NCBI GenBank assembly: GCA_030278955.1
Contig: JAOANR010000012.1
Location: forward strand, 24,793,977 to 24,857,976
DNA from: Hygrophila difformis
Taxonomy: Eukaryota; Streptophyta; Magnoliopsida; Lamiales; Acanthaceae
DNA length: 64,000 nt
Direction: 5' to 3'
The notes beneath the pieces are model-generated. The model was not told where the DNA came from, ran no database searches, and worked only from the letters and a program-made list of their open reading frames with translations. The translations under genes were made by a program, and so were the position numbers. Of the stretch, positions 10,004 through 21,031 are shown piece by piece (within the stretch, counting starts at the first letter, position 1; every line of letters starts with the position of its first letter).

Positions 10004-11497
10004 GGAAAAAAGGCCAAATATATCCATTTTGTTTATAAAAAGCCAAATCTCTCATTTTTCTATTTTATTACCAAATTTATCCTCTACATATGCTAATTAT
10101 ATCCGGAAATATCCTAAATTCACTAATCGTGGAATGTTTGCTGACGTGGCAATAAATTAACATAAACCCTACATGCTGGATCGAATTTGAAGTGTGTCTC
10201 AATTAGGGCTTGGAAAAAATACCGAATATACTGCATACCGCACATACCGTATCGAAAAAATAGCGAAAATATCGAAATTTTCGGTATACCGTAATTTTTG
10301 GTATGGTATCATACCGTACCGTAAGATTTCGGTACGGTAACGGTATAAATTTTTTGATACCGCGGTATACCGCTACCTTACCGAACTTTGGTATATACCA
10401 CGGTATTGGTATATACCGTTACCGTTACCGTTATACACCGTAATATCGGTATGTTGGTATATACCGATTAGGGGTGGGCGTCGGGTCGGGTTTGGGGGGT
10501 TCGGGTTAGTTAGGTTCGGATTAATCGGGTTCGGGTAGAAAAATAAATTACCCGCCCATTACCCGATATTGGTAGGTACCATGTCGGGTACCCGATCGGG
10601 TCGGGTACCCTACCCACTCTTTTTTCTAGAAAAAATAAAGAAAAACCTTTTTTTAAAAAAAACAAATTATTAAAGAAACTTTGATAAATTCAATAATCAC
10701 CATCATGATTTACAATTTATAAATTAATAAGAATGAAGACATACTAATTCATTAACGAATAACAAACAAGAATTGACTAATAATATTTCGAAAAAAATAG
10801 GGATCGAGGTTTTACCCTTTTAGTTTGCATAAAATTATGTAATTAGAATTTAGAAATACTAAAAAACAAATACTCTCTAAATTGTGGGGAATTTTTTTTT
10901 AAAAAAAAAGATAGATATTTACTGCGATACGGTATGTCGGTATGTAGTGAATGTTCGGTATGTCGGTATATACTGCGATACGTTATGTCGGTATGTATTG
11001 AATGTTCGGTATAGCGGTATATACCGAACTTACCGGAATGTCGGTATGGAAATGGTATGGAAATATTTCATACCGAAACTTTCGGTATACCGAAGATCGG
11101 TATACCGAAATGTTCGGTACGGCAACGGAATGAAATTTTTTATACCGTAAAGTTCGGTAAGCTGGTATACGGTACGGAGAATTTTTTTCGGTATGATACC
11201 GTACCGAAAATTACAGTATACCGAAAATTTCGATATTTCTTTTTTCGATACGGTATGTGCGGTATGCGGTATACTCGGTATTTTTCCCCTGCCCTAATTG
11301 AGAGACACTTCAAATCCCATCCAGCGTGTAGGGCTTAAGTTAATTTATTGCCACGTCAACAGCCATTCCACGATTAGTGAATTTAGGATATTTTCGGATA
11401 TAATTAGCAAATGTAGAGGATAAATTCGGTAATAAAATAAAAAAGGATAGATTTGGCTTTTTTTAAAACAAAACGGATATATTTGGCCTTTTTTTCC
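10004..11497. mobile_element. Fold-back MULE-type element B with internal insertion
   Basis: The ends are GGAAAAAAGGCC and its near-complement GGCCTTTTTTTCC, with a 10-bp TSD ttttattaat at 9994-10003 and 11498-11507. The outer arms (about 10004-10203 and 11297-11497) are long inverted repeats, including 'acgtggcaataaatt' and 'ccctacatgctgga'-type blocks. The centre (10204-11296) is a different, CGGTAT-rich inverted repeat. Confidence 0.75.
10204..11296. mobile_element. CGGTATACC-rich inverted-repeat core
   Basis: It begins TAGGGCTTGGAAAAAATACC and ends with the complement of TAGGGCAGGGGAAAAATACC. The interior is dominated by GGTATACCG words at both ends, with an AT-rich middle and a TAGGGGTGGGCGTCGGGT stretch from about 10469 that resembles the start of another hAT MITE. 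No 8-bp TSD can be recognised because the flanks are themselves complementary. It may be a nested hAT-like MITE or the native core of the surrounding element. Confidence 0.5.
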
Positions 11498-12103
11498 TTT
11501 TATTAATTGTTTTTCTTTTTCTTTCTATATTTGGTAAAGAAAAAAGAATAGTTGAGAAAATAGCAGAGGAGTTTGAGAAAATAGTGAGAAGATAGATATG
11601 ATGTCGCATGATGCGAATAAAATGATACGGGGTCATGATAGGGGAAAAAGTTTTGGCTGTGTTTGGGAACAGACGCTAGTGTTTAGCATTTAGCTTTTAA
11701 AATACATAATAAAAATAACATAAAACCTATATATAGTAAACACTATTTTCAGTAACTGCCAAATTTTAATCTCTAAAATCTGAACGCTCATCTCCCCAAC
11801 TTTTAGATTTCAAACTCCAGACTCTAAACTCTAATTTAAAATTGCACTACCAAATATCATTATTAAAAAATATCTCAATTTTAAATTATTTTTTACTATT
11901 AATTTTAAACTCCAGACTCTAAACTTTAAACTCCAAATGCTAATCTAATTATTTCCTAAACAGATTGGTTACGATGCAATCACCAAAACCCGCAGCACAT
12001 TAAGGCACCAATCCCAACCGTTCGTTTAAGATCCAACGGCCCAAAATGTAAAAGGGTAAAATTGTCCAAAAAATTTTTTAATGTCAAGTTGTTGTAAAAT
12101 ACA

Positions 12104-12460
12104 CATAAAGTCATCGCTGAAGAACACTATGTATGTCGCTGAAATGTACACAGCTTGTCGCTGAAATATACTATAGCGTGTCGCTGAAATATACTATAGC
12201 GCGTCGCTGAAATATATTAAATCAAAGAATCAGGGTTTCAACTTTTACGAAGTCGCTGAAATACACAATATCAAGTCGCTGAAAAATACTATATCTTGTC
12301 GTTGAAATATATATACTATAGTGAGTCGCTGAAATATACTACACTTCGTCGTTGATAATACACGGAAAGCGCACTGAAAACAATATGCATGTCGCTGAAA
12401 ACAATATATTATTAATTAACAAAATTGCTGAAAAGTACATACCTTGTCGCTGAAATTTAT
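12104..12460 (+). repeat. Array of about 14 GTCGCTGAAA units
   Basis: About fourteen units with core GTCGCTGAAAtatacta occur in one orientation at irregular spacing of about 20-47 bases. Several are identical over 20 bases and others carry single changes (gtcgTtgaaa, tAtcgctgaag). It is not a CRISPR array: spacers are AT-rich variants of each other and the host is a plant. Confidence 0.7.
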
Positions 12461-12469
12461 TAAAATATA

Positions 12470-12718
12470 CTCCCTCCGTTTTTTTAGTTGTCTTTTTAGC
12501 AAATATTACACAAACCAAGAAACATAATTATTACCACACAATCTTCCATTTCTACCCCTCTCATTTACCAATAAATGTACTTGGGTGGAGAGAAAATGAA
12601 CATCATTGGGGGAATAAGGGTGTAATATTAGAAAACTTTCATAGAAAGACCCAAAATGACAACTATTTTGGCATTTTTTTTATCTCTAAAAAGACTACTA
12701 TTTTGGAACAGAGGGAGT
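12470..12718. mobile_element. Stowaway MITE (249 bp)
   Basis: CTCCCTCCGTTTTTTTAG and the complement of CTCCCTCTGTTCC lie between two TA dinucleotides. The arms pair over about 30 bases. It is inserted within the array-bearing element. Confidence 0.75.
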
Positions 12719-12874
12719 ATTTTGGAGTAATATGGCATAATTAATTTTTTACCCTTCCAGTTCATCTCAACCGTTGATTTAAAAAGTTAATCAACGGTTG
12801 GAAAATGCCGCAGTACGTCATGTCAAATCCCATAGTGGTACCCTAACGAATGCCCATCAAATGCTTTAATATTA

Positions 12875-13145
12875 CTCCATCCGTCTCGTTTGTAATGTCT
12901 CATTTTGATTCTTAACACTATTTATTGTATAAGTTTGAACTAATTTTTTAATGTAATTATATAAGAAAAATATAATCAATATTTATTTTTACATAATTTT
13001 AAATATATTTTTCATAGAATTTTTATTTCTACATATTTTAACATATTAATTATTAAACAAATATATTGAATTGCTTGTTAAAAATTTTGGAATAATGTTA
13101 AAGGAACATATTTCTCAAAAAACAATATTAATGGGATATAGGGAG
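12875..13145. mobile_element. Stowaway MITE (271 bp)
   Basis: Begins CTCCATCCGTCTCG after TA and ends with the complement of CTCCCTATATCCC before TA. The AT-rich interior contains 'tataagaaaaatataatcaa', common to this family. Confidence 0.65.
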
Positions 13146-13477
13146 TAGTATATAAGTAGGCTTAATTATTAAAATAATGTAGATAAATCCGACCCTTTCT
13201 AAAATAGTAGGCAATCGCCTGTTCAACACGCGAGTAGAAAAAACTAATTTTTTATTGACAGATTGCCTGTTCAACAAACAAGTAAAAAAAAAATTGAAAA
13301 ACACTACTCGCCTGTTCAACAGGCGAGTAGAGATAGAAATTTTAAAAAAAAAATTGAAAAACACTACTCGCCTGTTCAACAGGCGAGTAGAGATAGAAAT
13401 TTAAAAAAAAAATTTTAATCGCCACTCTAACAGGCGATTAGAATGGAATCTAATTTTTATTTTTTTTTAGTTTATTT

Positions 13478-13602
13478 GGGATGGAAAGTTATCCTAATGG
13501 TCAAGTCCAAGGTTGGGGGTTCGATTCCCCACGCGGCCCCTATCCCTCCTTTTTATTCCTTTGTAATTTGTGTGGCATAAACTCTCACCACCTTTTCTAA
13601 AA
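13478..13602 (+). mobile_element. SINE-like segment in element C, left arm
   Basis: It has the B-box GGTTCGATTCC and the family body 'tatccctcc...tttgtaatttgtgtggcat'. The mirror copy lies at 14012-14133, so it was duplicated together with the arm of the fold-back element. Confidence 0.6.
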
Positions 13603-13736
13603 AATTAGGAATATAATATGCTTCCACATGCATGATAAAAAAATTTCCAATATTTTTTTTACTCAACAACCTATACAAGGTGGCATGGGCTCCCCCAATC
13701 TAAAATAATTTATTTTATTTTAGTTTAGTTTACTTG

Positions 13737-13856
13737 GAAGGGAAACATACCCTAGTGGTCAAGTCAAAGGTTGGGAGTTCGATTCCCCGGCCCCTATCCC
13801 TCCCTTTTATTCATTTATAATTTTTGTGGCATGGACTCCCACCAATTTTTCTAAAA
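13737..13856 (+). mobile_element. SINE-like segment in element C, centre
   Basis: Same family: AGTTCGATTCC B-box and 'cccctatccctcccttttattc' body. It shares an attaggaatataatat flank with the left copy, so the two probably arose by local duplication and not by independent retroposition. Confidence 0.6.
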
Positions 13857-14011
13857 AATTAGGAATATAATATACTTCCACATGCATGATAATTTTTTTC
13901 CAATATTTAGGTTAGGGGAACCCATGCCACCTTGTATAGGTTGTTGAGCAAAAAAAATATTGGAAATTTTTTTATCATGCATGTGGAAGCATATTATATT
14001 CCAATTTTTTT

Positions 14012-14133
14012 AGAAAATGTGGTGGGAGCCCATGACACACAAATCACAAAAAAATAAAAGAGAGGAATAGGATCCGGGTGGGGAATCGAACCCCAACCTT
14101 GGACTTGATCACTAGGGTAACTTTCCATCCCAA
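14012..14133 (-). mobile_element. SINE-like segment in element C, right arm
   Basis: Reverse complement of the left-arm SINE segment, lying at the mirror position of the palindrome. Confidence 0.6.
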
Positions 14134-14618
14134 ATAAACTAAAATAAAAAAAAATAGATTCCATTCTAATCGCCTGTTAGAGTGGCGATTAGAATTTTTT
14201 ATTCTTTTTTTAAAATTTCTATCCCTATTCGCTTGTTGAACAGGCGAGTAGTGTTTTTCAAATTTTTTTTTTTTTTACTTTTTTGCACTGATCGCCTGTT
14301 CAATCGCCTGTTGAACAGGCGATTGCCTACTATTTTAGAAAGGGTCGAATTTATCTACATTATTTTAATAATTAAGGCGATCTTTCAATAAAAAATTAAT
14401 TTTTTTTACTCGCCTGTTCAACAGGCGATTGCCTACTATTTTAGAAAGGGTCGAATTTATCTACATTATTTTAATAATTAAGCCTATATAAGTATAACAA
14501 ATTAAATAGAGAAATGCAGTTTTATTACGTTGGTTGGTAAGAATTTCTACGGTTGTAACTGAACCGCGTCTGATCAGCAATTCATGACTTGACTTGCTCT
14601 CTCTGTGGTAAGGAACTA

Positions 14619-15035
14619 CTCCCTCCGTCCCATTAAAAGTGGCCACTTTTCCTTTTTAGCAAATTAGATTAACATAAGTATAATTAAAAACCCCACAATA
14701 ATGACAATTGTATTTTCTGCACAAACTCCCTATATATGTTTAACCATTAATATCTTAAAATGGGTATAAATAAAAATTATATAAAATATATATTCTAAAA
14801 CTATACTATTAGACGATTCCAACAAGACCACACTTGACTATTTTTTTCTTTCTACATCATTATGATAACATTAAGTCAAAGTTAAATAATAAATATGGTT
14901 AAAAGTCAAATGTAACCATTATAAATTAGATGGATGGATTAGTCAAATTTACTTACACTACTTTAACTACTAAACACCACAACCTAAATTATCGTGCCCA
15001 AAAGAAAGTAGCCACTTTTAATGGGACGGAAGGAG
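14619..15035. mobile_element. Stowaway MITE with long TIR (417 bp)
   Basis: CTCCCTCCGTCCCATTAAAA and the complement of CTCCTTCCGTCCCATTAAAA lie between TA dinucleotides; pairing continues through the GTGGCCACTTTT block. Confidence 0.75.
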
Positions 15036-15037
15036 TA

Positions 15038-16029
15038 TTTTTTAACTTTACCAGATGATGATGAAATTTTCAAAATTCAGACATGATGATGATTCTTCAG
15101 TTCATATTTGCATGCTACAATATGATTAGTTCAACAGTACACATGTGGAAACGTGGCATAAATGTAGCTAGGCTTGTTCAACAAAGGCTTCCGAGTGACC
15201 ACCAGGCTAATTTTTGTTGTTCCATACAAGGTTCTCAGATTGGATCCTATATAAAATTATTTTTATATTTGTAAAATCGAAATTATATGATCGAATCGGG
15301 ATTTTAAGTTCATATGAAATTGTTATTTACTTCATATTTTTTAAAATTAATACTTGTTAATTATCTCACTAAACATATGATAAGTAGAATTTGAAATATC
15401 TATTCTAGTTCCATTTTGAACAAGAATCTCATAGTTAATTTACCAAATTGTTCCTAATCAACAAATCATTATTTCCTTTAAAGCATATTTATCATGATCC
15501 AATGGAAATTAAACACTGGCATACAACTTTACCATTATGAGTTCAATATAGGTAAAGATACATTAAACAAAATTGACACAAACAACATTCCCAACATAAC
15601 ATAACATAAATCCCAAGCATCAAGCTAAAACCAAACCCACAAAGAGCCACAGACGATAAGTAATTTTGCTCCTTAAGAAAAAATTTGAAAAAAAAGAAGA
15701 AGAAGAAGAAGATAGAGTGTAGGATCGGATTGCTCAGTATAACTACGATCTTACATCAATCCCACCCAGATCTCACTATATTTTAGATTCTATGGCAATC
15801 TGGATCGTTTTATATAGTTGTGATTGTATAATCGTGCTATCCTACTTTGGGGATCGCGATTTTGATAACTTTGGTTGAATAAATGCTAATTTTGTAGTAA
15901 TTTTTACTAGCAATTTACCATTGATTTTCCTTTTGGCCTAGTCTCTGGACGATCATAATCAAATCTGTCTTCCACTTCAATTCGTAAATTAATGTTCATT
16001 GCTTTTAGATGTAGTTTGATCATTTGAAG
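15038..16029. other. Non-coding intergenic DNA, nothing recognised
   Basis: AT-rich, with a short (GAA)n run near 15700. No ORF with family resemblance, no RNA gene and no clear repeat boundary seen. Confidence 0.5.
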
Positions 16030-16039
16030 TTTTTAGGTA

Positions 16040-16395
16040 GGAAAAATAACCCATATGGTCCCTTAACTTTGCCGGATTTCGCAATCAGTCCCACAACTTT
16101 TGAATTAACACAATCCGTCCACTAAGTTTCTTAATTTTAGCACAATCCGTCCCATATACTCAATTTGTCTCCATTTGTACTAAATTTGCCTCCATTTGTA
16201 CTCCATTTGTATGGGACGGTATGGAAAAATGGAGTACAAATGGAGGCAAATTGAGTATAAATGGAGGCAAATTGAGTATATGGAACGGATTGTGCTAAAA
16301 TTAAGAAACTTAGTGGACGGATTGTGTTAATTCAAAAGTTATGGGACTGATTGCGAAATCCGGCAAAGTTAAGGGACCATATGGGTTATTTTTCC
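16040..16395. mobile_element. Fold-back MULE-type element D (356 bp)
   Basis: The ends GGAAAAATAACCC and GGGTTATTTTTCC are complementary; the whole element is close to a perfect palindrome with a short spacer near 16210. The 10-bp TSD tttttaggta is perfect (16030-16039 and 16396-16405). The transcript would fold into one long hairpin, a plausible small-RNA source. Confidence 0.85.
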
Positions 16396-16405
16396 TTTTT
16401 AGGTA

Positions 16406-18140
16406 TATCTAGCTTTATAAAGTTGTCTTTAATTTCACACCAAAAAGCTTAGAAGAAATCAAGCAAAAACGATCATCCTTCAATATCATATATCATTCGG
16501 ACATCCACATGCACAGGTGTACGTTCAATTGCAGATTGGGAAATCGATCAACAAGAAATACAGATATAGAATTCTTGGATCTTCTTGATGTAATAATAAT
16601 TGGATTAGTCATCACTTGCATTAAATAATTTCATTTCATTGGTTGGATCGTTAACATACTTAAATATGTGCAAGTGCAACCCTTTTGCAGGTTAAAACTC
16701 TACATGTGATTAAATTATTGTATAAATGTAGTAAATACAGTATGTTACTGTGTTGATTATCCTTTAGGTATTGAGTTGTTTCATAAGTACTATTGAATTT
16801 TTATTTACAATTGTTAGAATAGATTTTCAAACATTAACTAACTGACGTTGGAAATATAAATTCTAACATGTTTGACTGGCAATACGGATTCCAGCATAAT
16901 ATTCATTTTTTTTTTTTTTTTCCCCGGATATTGTAGCTAGTGTTCATTAAAATAGCAAGAGGAGAAATAGCATTTAATTTCTTGGGTTGCATTTGTATAT
17001 ATAATAAGAAATTAAATGCTGGAGAAAAGCAAGCGTTTATTTTTGGCAGAAAATTCCAACCAGAGCTTGGTTGGTTGGGGGTTTGATACCTGTGGGTGGG
17101 TGTGGATGGGCAAAGATTATTGAAGAAGCTGCAGAAGGAGAAACGACTAAAATCACAACAGGCAAATGAAACAAACAAGCCAGTATATATACTAACTGTA
17201 GTATATGACAACGAGAACAAGTGGCCGGGGAATGCATGCATGTATTATGTGTAGAGAAGAGATTTTCCCATTGAATAAACCCACCCTCAATCATATTCTT
17301 AAATTAATATCCTGAATTCTCTAGCTTGTATCGGCTGTGTAGCCAAAAAAATTGATATCCTGAATTAGTGAATTGCAATGAAATCAATCATGGAAGAAAG
17401 AGTATCTTTCTCAGGCCAGTTAGTGAACCAAACCAGAAAGATGACATTCCATTCCATTACCAATTTATTTGTAACTGAAGAAGCCATCCATCGTGTAGTA
17501 GTAATTAACTTTCCAGCCTTACAATTGGATTTCCAAATAATGGATATCCCCTTGACAGACATTCTTTGATTGGGAAAAAAAAAGTCACCATTTTTTTTTT
17601 ATTAGAAGTACTATATATTTTGTGAAGAAGGATCATAATTAGTGCTCATTGTTTGTTATAAAGTTGGAACTTGAACTAAAAAATTACTCTACTATATAAG
17701 CTTGATGAATTATCATGAAATTCGAGTCCGAGATGCAAGCAGGCGATACATGCATAAATTGGCTGATTGGCATGTATAATAGCATTATTATTACTATCTA
17801 AAACATAATTAAATTAAATTACTAGTAACTTGGTACAATGGACTGGAAACACCTTCTTGAACCTTGATCATGATCATCATCATCCATACAAGTGTGTAAG
17901 TGTTGTTGGACAAAAGAGAGACCCCACAATACATACACAACATAATTCCAAGTGTATGGTCACAAACAAAATCCTACAGGTTCCAACTCCAAAATCCAAA
18001 CCCCCATTTTCTCATTCCTAGTCATTTCATATCTAGCGAGTCCAGATTGTTCATGAAGCCTGATGCAACATCAGCAAATTAAACATCCAAGATGGAACGA
18101 CTTCCCGGCCGCTAGAACAATCTCATCCCTTCTGTCTTCT
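16406..18140. other. Intergenic DNA upstream of FTSH6, nothing recognised
   Basis: No conserved coding potential on either strand. The ORFs near 16903-17294 and 17365-17569 lack recognisable motifs and overlap low-complexity DNA. Confidence 0.45.
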
Positions 18141-18148
18141 CTCCTCTC

Positions 18149-18157
18149 CTACTTAAA
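18149..18157 (+). promoter_or_regulatory. Weak TATA-like site of FTSH6
   Basis: CTACTTAAA lies about 60 bases upstream of the ATG, preceded by a CT-rich stretch (tcttctctcctctcc). It is the only TATA-like word at a sensible distance. Tentative. Confidence 0.3.
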
Positions 18158-18215
18158 CCCTCCAGGCTCCAAAACCCATTATTAATACTTCATCGATTAC
18201 CACACAAAGAGAGAA

Positions 18216-20633
18216 ATGTCCCCTGCTGCTGCTGCTGCTGCACTCTTATTATTTCCTGCCCCCATTTGCAAATTGCAAGACATCCCCATAGATCATCGCC
18301 TTCTTCTTAAGCCAGTACTCTCACTCTCATCCCACAAACCCAAACTCACCAGACGAAACTTGATCACTACTTCCACAGGCCTTGGACTGTCTCTTGCCAA
18401 TGGCACTACTGGCGGCAGAACACCGGCTTCTGCGGCGGAGCCCGAGACTCCTGAAGACGCCACGTCGAACCGGATTACGTACTCGAGGTTTTTGGAGTAT
18501 TTGGATCAGGATGCTGTGAAAAAGGTGGACTTTTTCCACAAGGGCACTGTGGCGATCGCTGAAGTGTACAATCCTGTCCTGGATAAAATCCAGAGAGTCA
18601 GGATTCAGCTCCCCGGATTGCACCCGGAGCTCCTGAGAAAGCTCGAGGACAAGAATGTCGACTTCACGGCGCATCCCATTGAACCGAACACGACGGCGGC
18701 CGTTCTCGACTTGCTCGGGAACTTCGCCTTTCCCTTGATGCTGTTAGGGTTTTTGCTGTTTACACGGTCGAATCCCAATGCTCCAGGTGGGCCGAATATG
18801 CCTTTTGGATTGGGGAGGTATGATTTTCTCGAATTTCTCTTGTCCATAAACGACATTTTTCCTCAAATGATGTCCGTACTCTGTACAACCCTTCAGGAGC
18901 AAAGCTAAGTTTCAGATGGAGCCAAACACAGGGGTGACATTCGACGACGTAGCCGGCGTGGATGAAGCCAAGCAAGACTTTCAGGAGATCGTGGAGTTTC
19001 TCAGGACGCCGGAAAAGTTCGCCGCTGTGGGAGCGAGAATACCCAAAGGGGTGCTGTTGGTCGGCCCGCCGGGGACAGGGAAGACGCTTCTGGCTAGGGC
19101 CATCGCCGGTGAAGCCCGCGTCCCGTTCTTTTCCCTGTCGGGGTCAGAATTCATCGAGATGTTTGTAGGCGTCGGGGCCTCCAGGGTCAGGGACTTGTTC
19201 AACAAGGCGAAGCAGAATTCGCCGTGCCTGGTTTTCATTGACGAGGTAGACGCCGTGGGGAGGCGGCGGGGAACCGGGATCGGCGGAGGAAACGACGAAA
19301 GGGAGCAGACGCTGAACCAGTTGCTGACCGAAATGGACGGATTCGCTGGAAACAGCGGAGTGATCGTCATTGCCGCCACGAATAGGCCTGAAATTCTCGA
19401 CGCTGCTTTGCTCCGCCCCGGAAGATTCGACAGACAGGTTCGGACATACTGAATACTTCATATATGAAGCTAATCATAAGTCATTACTTACTAGTCTGGA
19501 TCAGGTTTCTGTGGGGCTGCCGGATGTGAAAGGGAGGGAGGACATACTGAATGTTCACAGCAGGGGCAAGAAGCTGGACAAGGAGGACATTGATTTGGGC
19601 GTGATCGCCATGAGAACTCCTGGATTCAGTGGAGCCGATTTAGCAAACCTAATGAATGAAGCTGCAATTCTTGCCGGCAGGAGAGGCAAGGACTGCATCA
19701 CTCTGAAAGAAATTGACGACTCCATTGACCGGATTATTGCAGGAATGGAGGGAACCAAGATGACCGATGGGAAGAGCAAGATCTTGGTGGCTTATCACGA
19801 GATTGGACACGCAGTCTGCGCGTAAGCTCAAGAACGGACCACTGTTTTAAGTTATTTTATCTGCGCAAATGAGCTGATTCAAAATAGTTGTTTTGCCAAA
19901 CATCCTCGGTATCAATCAAACGTGTACATGGTATAATACACTGCAGGACATTGACTCCGGGGCATGATCCTGTACAAAAGGTTACGTTGATCCCACGGGG
20001 ACAAGCCCGTGGCCTAACATGGTTCGCGCCTGGAGATGACCCAACGCTGATCTCAAAGAAGCAGTTATTTGCCAGAATTGTAGGTGGCCTAGGAGGCCGG
20101 GCGGCAGAGGAAGTTGTTTTCGGGGAAGCAGAGATCACCACGGGTGCAGCCGGAGACTTACAACAAATAACTCAGATAGCTAGACAGGTAAAATTGTTAA
20201 AATATTTCAACAATGACCAGCACGTAGGACAACCTTGTTGTCTAGCAATAGTTCTGTTTCAAACCAAAATCTAACTTGAAATGATCCTCAGATGGTTATA
20301 ACCTACGGAATGTCTGAGATCGGGCCATGGACATTGATCGACCAACAAGTGCAGAGCGGTGATGTGGTGTTCAGGATGATGGCGAGGAATCAAATGTCAG
20401 AGAAACTGGCGGAAGACATCGATGAGTCCGTGAGGCAGATAATCGACAGCGCGTATGAGGTAGCAAAGAACCATGTGAAGAACAACAGAGAGGCTATGGA
20501 TAAGCTGGTTGAAGTTATAATGGAAAAGGAGACACTGAGCGGGGAGGAGTTCAGGGCAGTGCTGTCTGAATTTACAGATATTCCTTGGGACAATGTAAAT
20601 AGGAAACCTATCAGAGAGTTGATTGAGGCATAA
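18216..20633 (+). CDS. FTSH6: Thylakoid ATP-dependent zinc metalloprotease FtsH6
   Basis: Membrane-bound AAA+ protease of the chloroplast thylakoid; FTSH6 has been linked to light-harvesting protein turnover and heat memory. Five exons, 18216-18817, 18897-19437, 19505-19821, 19947-20187 and 20292-20633, all GT-AG and in frame, give 680 residues (Arabidopsis FTSH6 is similar in length). The N-terminus is an Ala/Ser-rich transit peptide followed by a twin-arginine-like segment (TRRNLI near 45-50) and an ASA cleavage-like site near 72-74. One membrane helix is clear at about 166-184. Walker A GPPGTGKT is at about 257-264, Walker B VFIDEVD at about 313-319, and the arginine-finger region [10 protein letters not shown] ends at 381. 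The zinc site HEIGH is at 479-483, with Asp about 557 (GAAGDLQQ) as the third ligand. No lesion seen; assigned by recalled similarity. Confidence 0.95.
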
Positions 20634-21031
20634 TAAGCATAAGAAACACATTAGCGATTAGGTTATAGGATACCAAATACCATTGCTTTAGAATGCAGTA
20701 ACTAATCAAATTCTACACATTCCTTTGTTGGTTTGGTTTATAAATTACCACACCAATCAAATATTATGCTAGTAACGGATCAGTAAATCCATTAATTTGT
20801 ACACAGTAAAAGATGGAGAATATTGTTTTCAGGCATTCAAAATAAGCATTGCAATAAATGCAATACAATAAACACCAACTAACATTAATGAACTTGCATT
20901 CTATAGTTTGCCACAATGAAGAATATTTCTGCATCCAATTATTCAGAGTCAGTCTATAATTTTTAACTACTTGCCAATACAAGCCTCTTATATTTCTCTT
21001 CCACACCTCCAAAGAACAAGGCACCATATCA
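20634..21031 (+). promoter_or_regulatory. Compact FTSH6-YSL intergenic spacer
   Basis: Only 398 bases hold the 3' end of FTSH6 and the promoter and leader of the YSL gene. TATAATTT near 20954-20961 is the best TATA-like word. A minus-strand ORF here has no recognisable domain. Confidence 0.4.

Larger units (their letters stand above)
11985..12850. mobile_element. Unclassified fold-back element carrying the GTCGCTGAAA array
   Basis: Near-complementary end regions are seen: CCAACCGTTCG and AAGGGTAAAATT at the left, TCAACGGTTGG and its partner TTTTTTACCCTT at the right. Exact ends and TSD are not resolved. It contains the repeat array at 12104-12460 and a later Stowaway insertion at 12470-12718. 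Confidence 0.4.
13159..14484. mobile_element. Fold-back MULE-type element C built on an 18-bp palindrome
   Basis: The ends GGCTTAATTATTAAAATAAT and its complement extend as an inverted repeat over about 300 bases. A perfect 10-bp TSD, tatataagta, lies at 13149-13158 and 14485-14494. The arms contain repeated copies of the self-complementary word CGCCTGTTCAACAGGCGA. SINE-like segments sit inside. No transposase is present. The TSD length points to a MULE. Confidence 0.75.

Noticed and set aside
12104..12460. CRISPR array reading of the GTCGCTGAAA repeats
   Set aside because: The spacers are AT-rich variants of one another, unit spacing is irregular, and the sequence is clearly a plant nuclear genome with no cas genes.
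18090..18125. Possible heat-shock element upstream of FTSH6 (GGAAcgacTTCC ... GAAC)
   Set aside because: The GAA and TTC blocks are 4 bases apart, not the 2 required for a canonical nGAAnnTTCn element, and the next GAA is out of register.
20764..21027. Minus-strand ORF ([12 protein letters not shown]...) between FTSH6 and YSL, faintly like a LINE zinc-binding tail
   Set aside because: Only a loose EVW...W pattern is visible, with no HCCC-type ligands or reverse transcriptase nearby. It overlaps the YSL promoter and is probably chance.
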